From: Notospermus geniculatus | Taxonomy: Eukaryota > Nemertea > Pilidiophora > Heteronemertea > Lineidae | Assembly: GCA_002633025.1 (NCBI GenBank) | Contig: NMRB01001909.1 | Location: 1-64,000, forward strand | Length of the DNA stretch: 64,000 bases | Reading direction: 5' to 3' | In this document: in pieces, positions 55,001 through 64,000 of the stretch | Numbering within the stretch: position 1 is the stretch's first letter | How the letters are laid out: each line of letters starts with the position of its first letter | Notes under the pieces: model-generated | Told to the model about the DNA's origin: nothing | Database searches by the model: none | Seen by the model: only the letters and a program-made list of their open reading frames with translations | Made by a program: the position numbers and the translations under genes

Positions 55001-58000
55001 TTGATATGGCGAAAATGATCCCAACAGGCTCCTTTTCATTTCTTTACGTAAAATCCAACTTAAACCTACATGAAATTGCCAACTGTTTTGCAATTTTTAC
55101 TTTCCTTATTTGCACAGTAAACATACCGGTACATGTTCCTTTTTCAGCCAGTTGAATTTACCACCACCATTTTGATTTTCGATGCATTTTGCATGCTTGA
55201 TACATGTCAGTGTGAGTGCATGCTTGGTAGAACCTTGCTTTTACCTCATCTCAGTCAATCCTCTCCCTGGATATTAGAAGTCTTTCTTCACATTCCATCT
55301 GAACACTTTCTCCTTACAATTTATCCTGACGTAGTTTTAAGGCCTGTTTCCACTTGTGCAGTTTCCACTACACCAGTTGCCGCTGCGTTTTCTGGTGGGT
55401 GGGGCAGTTTTCATAGGCAGTGGAGTAACTAACTTGCCAATTTTGCTAAAACCATTGAAGAACTCTCCAAAACCTAGGAAACTGCACCACTCAAGGTAAA
55501 ATGCAGTGGGAACTGGTGAGGGTGAAACAGGGGCTGTATGCATAAAATTTCCCTTAAACTATTGTTCCAAACAAAAGATTGGGAAATTTTACACTTTAAA
55601 ATGTTTTATGCATATGGCCCCAGACTTTTACTGTTCCCCCTCATTAATCAGGGTGCGTGCAAGGTCTTAAAAAGTCTTAAATTTGGCACTTTCATTTTCA
55701 AGGCCTTAAAAAGTCTTAAATTTGATAATTTCTGTGGGAAGGTCTTAAAAAGGTCTTAAATTTCATATCAGGGCAGTTGTAAAAAAAAGTTGGCAGGAGA
55801 TGCCAGGAAATCGCATCTCTTGGCTTCTAAAAATCAAAATTTTTCGGGGGGAGGGCCCCCAGACCCCCCGCCGAAGTACCTGCCTTCTTGACCATGTTCA
55901 TCCCTGTCATTTTTCCCTCACGGAAAGTGGTCAGTGGTCTGTCCAGGTGCTTCATTTAGAAGAAAATAGGTCTTAAATTTTGCCGATACTCGGTCTTAAA
56001 AAGTCTTAAAAAGGTCTTAAATTTGGTGCTCCATAAGCTGCACGCACCCTGATTAATGAATCATTCATTAGTCATTAGTTCATAACAAAGTTATCCCATG
56101 TAGTAAAGTTCTATCAACTATTTATTCTAATCTCAAGCTGGTACTTGCTTCTTCCAATGAAATCCTTCCTACTTTGTAGTTCATTACCAAGTAATCTTGG
56201 AGTTTCAAAATTATCGACACAATCTGTTAAAGTGGAAATTTGTAATTTCACAAAAATATCAGTACAGCAATGCAGATCAATTTAAATATACAAGTATAAT
56301 ACTCATACATACATATGTATTTCAAAAAAACGTTCGTTGCTCATGTGAAAATGACACTTACACGTAAAGTTCACTTGATTTTAGGCTTTTCCAGTGTTTT
56401 AATTCCAGCAGAAAATCCCAAATATTTTGCTTCTTTTACCAGTAGTTGTCCTTAGATATTCCCACAGAGCACTTTCCCATTCTAATTTTGTAGTTTCCCT
56501 CTCTGCACCTGCTGTAATGGAACGTAATAAAGTATTTTACCTCATCTCAGTCAATCCTCTCCCTGGATATTAGAAGTCTTTCTTCACATTCCATCTGAAC
56601 ACTTTCTCCTTACAATTTATCCTGACATAGTTTTAAGGCCCGTTTCCACTTGTGCAGTTTCCACTACACCAGTTGCCGCTGCGTTTTGTGGTGGGTGGGG
56701 CTGTTTTCTTAGGCATTGGAGTAACTAACTTGCCAATTTTGCTAAAACCATTGAAGAACTCTCCAAAACCTGTGAAACTGCAGCACTCAAGGTAAAATGC
56801 AGTGGGAACTGGTGAGGGTGAAACAGGGGCTGTATGCATAAAATTTCCCGTAAACTATTTTTCCAAACAAAAGATGAGGGAAATTTTACACTTTAAAGCC
56901 CCACAGTATTGAATTTTACGATATTTTCAAAAAGTTAGGAGAGTGCACATAGAGGTTCCATAGCCTCGTGAAGGTCCCCAAAATGCTTGCCTGATACCCA
57001 CTTCACAGAATCAAGGCCTAGTTTTCAGCACGCATTGGAAAAAACTGCAGGGAGAGCTCTAATGTATTCTGACAGAGCGTAGTACATTTTACACTACGCT
57101 GACGTCGTGACGTCATGCGAGAATCGCGGCGATGATTTGCGTTTTTCACATTCAATACAGTGGGGCTTTAAAATGTTTTATGCATATGGCCCCAGACTTT
57201 TACTGTTCCCCCTCATTAATGAATCATTCATTAGTCATTAGTTCATAACAAAGTTATCCAATGTAGTAAAGCTCTGTCAACTATTTATTCTAATCTCAAG
57301 CAGGTACTTGCTTCTTCCAATGAAATCCTTCCTACTTTGTAGTTCATTACCAAGTAATCTTGGAGTTTTAAAATTATCGACACAATCTGTTAAAGTGGAA
57401 ATTTGTAATTTCACAAAAATATCAGTACAGCAATGCAGATCAATTTAAGTATACAAGTATAATACCAAAAATATATAACACCATACGTACATATTTAAAA
57501 AAAACGTTCGCTGCTCATGTGAAAATGACACTTGAGTTCACTTGATTTTAGGCTTTTCCAGTGTTTTAATTCCAGCAGAAAATCCCAAATATTTTGCTTC
57601 TTTTACCGGTAGTTGTCCTTAGATATTCCCACAGAGCACTTTCCCATTCTAATTTTGTAGTTTCCCTCTCTGCACCTGCTGTAATGGAACGTAATAAAGT
57701 GACACTCCATGGGATTCGCCCACCCCATGGTCCTCTCAATGTTCCTCCAGAGCGAAGCTCAGACAAGATGTTCAAACGTGAGTGTACCTGTATCCCTCTG
57801 CCGTCAATACCAGCACAAGCTAGACGTACAAAGAGTAAACGGAAATCTGTTGACGATAGCAACATAAAATATGGAGAAACACAAAGAAAACCTCCCGTAC
57901 CAAAGTTTAGCAAACCACCGTTGCCGAAGCCAACCGACTTGTCGACAGCTACAGATGTAACTGACATAGGTACATATCTTTATGTTGCCTGATGCTTGCG

Positions 58001-59757
58001 CACCGTTGGCACTGAAAGAATGTCTTGTTTCACTGTCTTAATTCCCACTAGTATTGGTCGACAGATGATCACATACATGCCAGTGATAAATTTCAATTTT
58101 CTGAAACTCGCAAGGGAATACATGTATTGCGAATTCCCTCTTGCAAATTTCAGTTAAAAGGTCATCACTTCATCTCTGTATGTGTTCATGAGACTTTATC
58201 CATTGCTTGCATTTTGCATTGGGAACGGTGCATGCTAACCTGCAAGAACCAATCCAGTTTCATATTATTATCAAATAAGTACCTTGTCGTCAATGTCGAT
58301 TTCAAATAACAGTAGTTTGAAATGTGTTCCTCACACCTTTGGCTGATTGCTTCTCTCGTGGGTGATGAAAGGAAATTGTAAATGAAACTTCTTTGCATTT
58401 CATTGGAGATAATGTTTTACAGTTTCTCCATATTTTCTGGTTATTGCATAGGCTTTGAAATTGACAAGCACGTATGATTTAATCACTATGTAGTTGTAGC
58501 GCACGTGTTTCTGTTGACTGCACTCGCCAGAACTTAACTTGTGTCATGCTTGGCTGGACATTTTTAAGCCTAGCGTACATCACACTTGCGACTGGAGACA
58601 ACTTAGTCGCCACTGAGCTGCTGGTGACTGGGAGGATCTAGCTGAAAACGGTCGATGTACACACCCTTGCGACTTGCTGGAACTGAGATTTTGACAGTCG
58701 CCACGAGTTGCACACATGTTCAACTTTCTAGTGACTAGTTGTCCCCAGTTTCGTTCAGTCGCTGCGACTGATCAGTGCCAGTTTTCTGAAGGAAACCTAA
58801 TCTCATCGAGTCTCAACGCTCCGGATGTTACCTGAGTTGCTGCCAGTCGCAAGTGCGATGTACGCAGTCAAGACATGACGACTGAATGGATCCTCCTTGT
58901 TTTACTGAGTTGCTGAATTTGCGATTTGCTTGCAACGTGTACATCACCAGAGACTGATCAGATCAGTTGCTTCTACTAGTCGCAAGTGCGATGTACGCTA
59001 GGCTTTAGGCTTATGAAAATTTGAAGAACACATGTCCATTCCAATCTTGCAGAAAGCACAATATGTACTTCCATCTTTTGACATCGGGTTCAGAAGCCAG
59101 TTAACATTGTGTTCAAAATTGTGATGTGCTTAGCCATTGCACCTACAGCTTGCCCATGGAAACCCCTCACACAAACCCTTATGAAAATATCCTTCGGCTG
59201 TGTTCAGTGTAGTCGGACTGAGCCTCATTAAGGCAGTTTAACTATCAATGAACAGTGATGGTGTACCAGTGATATTGGGAGAGGTCACATCAGGGGTGGT
59301 CATTGCTGAAAGGGGGTGGTTGCATTGAAGCTGTGAATGAATTAGGATTAACTGGTGCATGACTCTCTGACATGATGGATCAAATGTCCCTAACAAGAAG
59401 GCGCTAACTTCGTAGAATTTTCTTCACATTTTAACACTGCTGCATGTGTGCGAGTGCCTAAATGATCGGTTTGATGTGTGATTTATTGGTGACCATGTTT
59501 TGAGATGATGTGATGAGGACATCCTTTTCTTTCCAGTTTTTTTAGTGCCCATATTAGCACATTCCTTCCCAGTTAATTGTCAGAAGAGCTTGTCATGGAG
59601 TGACCAAAGTGATATGATCATGTGACAGATGACATTTTCATAGACAAATGTCTCGCATATATGACCTCACCAATTCGAGAACCAAATGACACTAATATGA
59701 AATACGCCATTGAAACATTCTCTTTCCTTTTAACAGAATTACTGGACAGCCCAGCAG
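49032..59757 (+). CDS. Spliced gene of unknown function (exons found in this window)
   Basis: Nine exons with GT-AG borders and consistent phase: 49032-49307 (ATG), 50136-50267, 51117-51208, 52938-53099, 53222-53362, 54519-54620, 54828-54877, 57661-57969, 59737-59757; the last is a 21-base micro-exon (ELLDSPA) and more may follow. The ~360 residues are polar, Ser/Pro/Lys-rich at the start (SLPSPSPSP), with conserved-looking blocks YTIPRRHPDMFGSRDSLYYN, HTDRYQWQEKYRAERPEDEK, DRLEAEIEHIERIKGMKRRL (likely coiled coil) and MVLPTDAKDLYLGKG. I do not recognise the family; the absence of membrane segments and signal peptide and the coiled coil suggest an intracellular scaffold. Introns carry several MITEs. 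Confidence 0.75.
49655..51560. repeat. Duplicated block B (exons 2 and 3 of the unknown gene)
   Basis: Recurs at 62182-64000 including both exons and splice sites. Differences inside the exons are few; introns carry small indels such as ACATGTA insertions. Confidence 0.85.
51561..52937. other. Intron sequence, nothing recognised
   Basis: Lies between exons 3 and 4 of the unknown gene. No repeats with clear ends. Confidence 0.4.
53401..54306. mobile_element. 906-bp long-TIR element with a nested palindrome, in an intron
   Basis: GGGTCATTCCATGCCAAATC at the left is inverted at the right end (TGACTTGG...TGACCC) and both ends abut TTTT. Arms extend ~110 bases. An inner palindrome at about 53549-53800 (ACTTAATTTTTTTAAATATG and inverse) may be a second element. 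No coding. Confidence 0.7.
55648..56052. mobile_element. 405-bp MITE in duplication copy 1, TTAA site
   Basis: Termini TCAGGGTGCGTGCA and TGCACGCACCCTGA, flanked by TTAA (55644-55647, 56053-56056). Interior is made of GTCTTAAAAAGTCTTAAATT repeats. Copy 2 of the host duplication has the uninterrupted site CATTAATGAATC, proving the insertion and its TTAA duplication. Confidence 0.85.
56897..57167. mobile_element. 271-bp MITE in duplication copy 2, TTAA site
   Basis: Termini AGCCCCACAGTATTGAA and TTCAATACAGTGGGGCT, flanked by TTAA (56893-56896, 57168-57171). Copy 1 has the empty site CACTTTAAAATG. Different family from the 55648 element. Confidence 0.85.
57970..58565. other. Intron sequence, nothing recognised
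   Basis: One hairpin near 58104-58138 (GCAAGGGAATaCATGTATTGCGAATTCCCT type). Otherwise featureless. Confidence 0.35.
58566..59005. mobile_element. 440-bp TIR element in an intron
   Basis: AAGCCTAGCGTACATC at the left and GATGTACGCTAGGCTT at the right. CAGTCGC/GCGACTG words are scattered inside and CGCAAGTGCGATGTACGC occurs twice (~58848, ~58981). No coding frame. Confidence 0.65.
59006..59736. other. Intron sequence, nothing recognised
   Basis: No repeat ends or coding frame evident. Confidence 0.35.
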
Positions 59758-59981
59758 GTATATTTGTGGCAAAGTTTTCCCTCCCTTATAGCTCAGCAGT
59801 GCTGACTTGTCCTTAATATGCATGTTCCTTCCAATAGATAATACCGGTATCTGATTCCTTCCTCTATATGTCTGAACTCTCAATCCTACTGTTCATTTCA
59901 CTGCCTCATCAAACCTCTCCCTCTACTACTACCTTGGTATTCCTCATAGTCTTTCCAATCCTTTGGCTTCAAAACACATTT

Positions 59982-60790
59982 GGAGTCTGTCTCCACACAC
60001 CCTCAATGACACACTGTGTTCATGTGTTGTCTGTCCTGATAAACAGATAAACTCATACATGACAAGACGTGAAAGACATGTACAATGTATACTATTACAC
60101 CATACTATCCATAACGTTGGTGTTGTCGCCTTTGGTAAACGACCAAGATTGATTCCCAATATACCGAATACATTTTGATGTGACAAGCAGTGACTGTAGC
60201 GTTCAAACATTTGTTTTATACTTCACAGAAAACCCTGAGAGTCTCTAAATGATAAACAGGACCAAGTCATTCCATAGGATGGTCCAAAATCCGCAAAAAA
60301 ATGACATCGTGTTGAACAGCTGTCAGAGCAGACGCTCGAATTCACTGCGCATGCGAATGACGTCACTTGGCTACTTGGAACATGGAGGTCGGGGAGGTAA
60401 ACAACCGTGTGCCGCTCTGAAAATTACCAAAAAAGAAGCACACGCTGGTCGTTTGTGTGGTTGTATGCATGAAAGCTACGGGAATCAAAGCAACACGGAC
60501 TCATCCCATCTTTTTGTGAGGGTAACGTAAACGGCATCTGAACAAGTTTGACGGATGTCAAGTTGTGATTTTGTCAAACCTAATTAATTGTATACATTGT
60601 ATACCGGTAATGTACTACTGTTTGAAGGCACTAACTGTACAACATGTACTGTACAACATGTACTGTACAACATGTACAACGTGGGTATTGGCCGACTGGT
60701 ATGGCTTGTACATGGATGCTCCACACTAAGTAGGCTAATTAGGCCTATCAATATGTAGGCCTAGGTCAGGCTTGACTGCATCTTTATGAC
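59982..60790. repeat. Duplicated block A' (second copy of the promoter region)
   Basis: Copy of 47838-48630, joined without a gap to the intron after the ELLDSPA exon. GCGCATGCG (60347-60355), TGACGTCA (60358-60365) and the following ATGGAGGTCGG are kept. Confidence 0.8.
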
Positions 60791-61314
60791 TTTAAACATG
60801 GAGGTATTATTGAGAAGGAGCGAGCACGGCCCTAATCACTGTGACCACAATTCCACGCCCCCATTGTTTGCCTTTGTTCCCGCGTATTGTCCGGTACGCA
60901 AGCTGAGCTCCTTGAAGGCAATCATGAATTCCGCACAACTCTCAAAGTGCAGCGCCATCTATAATTGATATCGCGTCGACCCAATCATATTCTTGCGTTT
61001 TTCTCCACTTTGGGAATTAGATAACCGGCTATTTCGACGACAACTCAATTTGATAAACTTTCCCCTGTATTTTAGTGAAAAAATCATCGAAAAAGACCAA
61101 TTTCCAATAAAGATATCTACGTTTTAAGGTGAACATGATAATGATAATGATAGGGAGATTCTTCGCATTTGAAAAGTTTGAAGAGGATTGCGTTATGATA
61201 GTTTAAAAGATGATTAGTTCAGGTAACATGTACGGGTGGTCGTTTCAGTGCGAGATGCTGCGAGGTGCTGTTTTTGACGCGATGAAAACGATGAATTTTT
61301 CAGTTTTCGTGCGT

Positions 61315-61607
61315 NNNNNNNNNNNNNNNNNNNNNNNNNNNNNNNNNNNNNNNNNNNNNNNNNNNNNNNNNNNNNNNNNNNNNNNNNNNNNNNNNNNNNN
61401 NNNNNNNNNNNNNNNNNNNNNNNNNNNNNNNNNNNNNNNNNNNNNNNNNNNNNNNNNNNNNNNNNNNNNNNNNNNNNNNNNNNNNNNNNNNNNNNNNNNN
61501 NNNNNNNNNNNNNNNNNNNNNNNNNNNNNNNNNNNNNNNNNNNNNNNNNNNNNNNNNNNNNNNNNNNNNNNNNNNNNNNNNNNNNNNNNNNNNNNNNNNN
61601 NNNNNNN
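61315..61607. other. Assembly gap (293 Ns)
   Basis: Unsequenced. It ends exactly at the left terminus of the AAACG-rich element, suggesting that palindromic sequence stopped the assembly. Confidence 0.98.
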
Positions 61608-62178
61608 GGATCGTCTCCAAATTGTTTTCGTTTCAAACGCGTTTCAAACGTATGTCAATATCGTTTGAAAATCGTTTGAAATTTTTATACTCCAACGAAA
61701 CTGAAGTGATTTTCCAACGATTTTCCAAACGGTTTTGAAACGAATTCTCCCCAAACGAAAACCAAACGGAAAGTACCAAACGAATTCCGCAACGAAGTGC
61801 AAACGTTTTTGTTCCCAACGAAAATGAAACGATTCATGCACCGAATGAAATTCAAACGTTTTTAGCGCCGATCAGAATGCAAAATGTTTTCATGTCAAAC
61901 GAAATGCAAACGTTTCTTGTGCTTGGAAGAAAACGTTGTTCTAGTTTGAAACGCATTGGAACGTTTGTCTCGCTCGACAAAATTCTAAAACGTTTCTCTG
62001 AAGAAATCAAACGAATATTTCGTTTGGGATCAAACGAAATTGCAACGAAAATGCGGGCCATGTCAGACGTTTTTCAAGCAGTTCTCAAACGAATTTTTTT
62101 CGTTTCAATTTCGTTTATGAAAAGTGGTTTTCAATTCGTTTAAACGAATTCCAAACGTTTGTATTTTGGAGACGATCC
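61608..62178. mobile_element. Element built of CGTTT/AAACG words with GGATCGTCTCCAAA ends
   Basis: GGATCGTCTCCAAA at 61608 pairs with TTTGGAGACGATCC ending at 62177. Nearly every 10-20 bases between contain CGTTT or AAACG (for example CGTTTCAAACG, TCAAACGAAATGCAAACG). It interrupts the block B duplication: block B reads CATAACTGATTAC where this copy has the element end and TAACTGATTAC. No protein-like frame. Confidence 0.65.
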
Positions 62179-62181
62179 CTA

Positions 62182-64000
62182 ACTGATTACGTAATGGACT
62201 CCACTGCAACTAAAACACAGTGCCCATATATTACATTCCTATAGTAGGCCTACACCACTCACAACTTAAAAATAATCCTTTGGCATTTAGAATAGAAAAA
62301 AATGAATTTGGATTTGCAAAAAATGTTATTTCATGTAATTCACAATAATTGCTGGCAAGTGAAGTCAGTGATCGAAAAAAATAAAGTTGGTTTGGCACGT
62401 AACTGGCATGATCACATAAGTAGTTATTGGTTACACTACCGGTAGAGTAAAGGTGGATTTTCTATTTTGTAGTGACTGAGTGTATGAGAATGTGGACAGA
62501 ATGAAAGTGCAGCATTTGCATGAAATACCTTTTCCCAGTTAGAGTTTGTATTGTTGCATTGATGGTTCACATTTTGGCAGTGACATGGCTGAATTTGAAT
62601 TCTTCGTCCTCTCTTGGTTATCATTCTTGACGCTATGTCATTTTCAGTCTGCAACCACCATGACTGGTGAACCCTTGGAATATTACAGTGAGGGTCTGAC
62701 TATAGTTCAGTCCTTACCCTCACCCTCGCCTTCTCCCCCTACAAAACAAGGGCGGTCTAAAAGCAGTTCTCCATTTAAGGTGGCGTTTTTCTTTTTGGTA
62801 GAGGATCCCAGCTTTCACCTGCTACTTACATGTACTTCCTACAAATCCCACAACAAGCAATTTAGCTAGTCTTCAACTAGAAGTTTTACTCTACAAATTT
62901 TGCAATACTTTTCCATTTATACATGTACTGTATTACAGCTCTCATGTTGACACTGTGCTTTGATGATCCATACCACTTTACTCTTAACAAGTTCATCATG
63001 AGATCCCTTCCATGTAGCATGCTTTCTGCACATTCAGTATCATACCGGTATAACAAATTCAAATAGAATTCAGTTTAGGTTCTCCCCCAAATCTAGATTC
63101 TAGATTCAATCAACCCCAACTGTCCTCTCTGCTTTTACCATTGATGAGACTTGGAAGGTTGGTTTCTTCTTTCATGATTGCGAGATGGTCCATGCCCTGT
63201 ATGTGTGTTGCATACTAACTTGTTCATCACTTCAGATCTTTGCTTCACCAATTTAGTTGGAACACGTGAAATGTATGCTGCAGTATGCGACAGCAGTCAT
63301 AAGCTTCTTTGACAAAATGCAGAATCTCGGGCATCTGGTTTTCTCCTACCTGACATTAGCTGTAGAACCATGGGAGGCTTATCCCCTGTTATCTATTTTT
63401 GGTGGCATTCATCTCTTTAATTAGTGTAAGTAAGAATTTGAGGTAATACCGTAAGAATATTTTTTTTACCAAGGACATGTGCTTTCGTGACAGAGAATTT
63501 GAACCAGTTCGCACTTGAGGTAAGTTCAGGAAAAAGATCTTTGTCAAATCCACTCTCTCATATTTTTGAAGCACAGACCATGATGTCAATATTAACCTTT
63601 CAGATGCAGAACATCCAAGCAGGAGTGAGTACCAATATGGATGACATTCCTAGGGACTACAACAGCCAACTGCCATATCAAGGATCTTATTTCAAGTAAG
63701 CTAATCTTTCCCTATGCACTTCAAGAGATACTCCATGGTTTCCAAGAACATCAATAACGCATACTGAAAATCAGCGAGTTCCAATGATATCATTTCATAC
63801 CTCTCAGGACATTACATGTACAATGGCAGACGGCCAACCCACTTCATGTTTTTCAACACCCCACAGAGACAAGCAATTTTCTTTTCAGAAAATCCTGTCT
63901 AGTTTTTGGGCCAACAGCACTTACAACAATACGTTATCGGGCCTATTTGTAAAATTTTGAATGGTGTACTGTGTGTTCCCTATTCAGTTACTGTTTAGGG
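62182..64000 (+). repeat. Duplicated block B' with second copies of exons 2 and 3
   Basis: Second copy of 49655-51560. Exon 2 copy at 62648-62779 and exon 3 copy at 63604-63695 keep their frames and splice sites, with replacements such as N to S, V to I and T to S in exon 3 and R to P and S to F in exon 2. Continues past the window. Confidence 0.85.

Larger units (their letters stand above)
55239..57660. repeat. Tandem duplication of about 0.9 kb, two copies each with its own insertion
   Basis: Copy 1 (55239-56532) and copy 2 (56533 to ~57700) start alike with TTACCTCATCTCAGTCAATC. Copy 1 ends inside a duplicate of the start of exon 8 (56494-56532), which is cut off and lacks a 5' splice site; the working exon is in copy 2 at 57661. 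Confidence 0.85.

Noticed and set aside
61210-61668. Frames through the gap
   Set aside because: They consist mostly of unknown residues from Ns.
1-64000. tRNA, rRNA and other structured RNA genes
   Set aside because: I saw no tRNA A/B box pair with cloverleaf or rRNA-like stretch; a covariance-model scan was not possible here.

Overview
This is a piece of an animal nuclear genome. Spliced genes with GT-AG introns sit among dense palindromic DNA transposons, a DIRS-type retrotransposon, minisatellites, single Ns and one 293-base gap (61315-61607). Short palindromes such as TAGGCCTA, TACATGTA and TACCGGTA recur throughout, which I associate with marine invertebrates (echinoderms, hemichordates, amphioxus, molluscs). 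I cannot place the species.

Layout. 1-1496: a long minus-strand ORF running off the left edge, of unknown family. 1917-4993: a decayed DIRS retrotransposon on the minus strand (Gag-like, reverse transcriptase with RNase H, start of a tyrosine recombinase). 5-15 kb: host DNA packed with inverted-repeat elements, with one recognisable exon, a cytochrome P450 first exon at 13723-13873. 15.4-33.9 kb: a large virus-like element of the Polinton/Maverick (adintovirus-like) type. It has two minus-strand genes (one a RING-H2 protein), then plus-strand genes: a DUF4326-type protein, an unknown protein, dUTPase, a Polinton-type virion-like protein, protein-primed family B DNA polymerase in three frames, an acidic PC4-like protein, deoxynucleoside kinase, a Cys-rich protein with a candidate -1 frameshift extension, and an integrase cut off inside its catalytic core. 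34-39 kb: foldback elements and tandem repeats. 39192-41147: an intronless TRP-type channel gene (minus). 44038-47597: a spliced PYROXD1 gene (minus). 48.2-64 kb: a spliced plus-strand gene of unknown function whose promoter and early exons recur at 60-64 kb.

How the viral genes fit together. PolB and integrase would copy and insert the element; dUTPase and deoxynucleoside kinase would support the nucleotide pool; PC4-like, RING and DUF4326 proteins are accessory. Several of these genes share an upstream motif, (A/T)ATA-like bases followed by CATGTGATCG, a candidate viral promoter. The copy is damaged (polB frameshifts, truncated integrase, host transposons nested inside) and I find no capsid double-jelly-roll, packaging ATPase or protease gene. 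It is best read as an integrated, decaying copy whose small genes are still open.

The right half is notable for clean transposition records: a tandem duplication at 55.2-57.7 kb in which each copy carries a different insertion, so each copy shows the other's empty target site.
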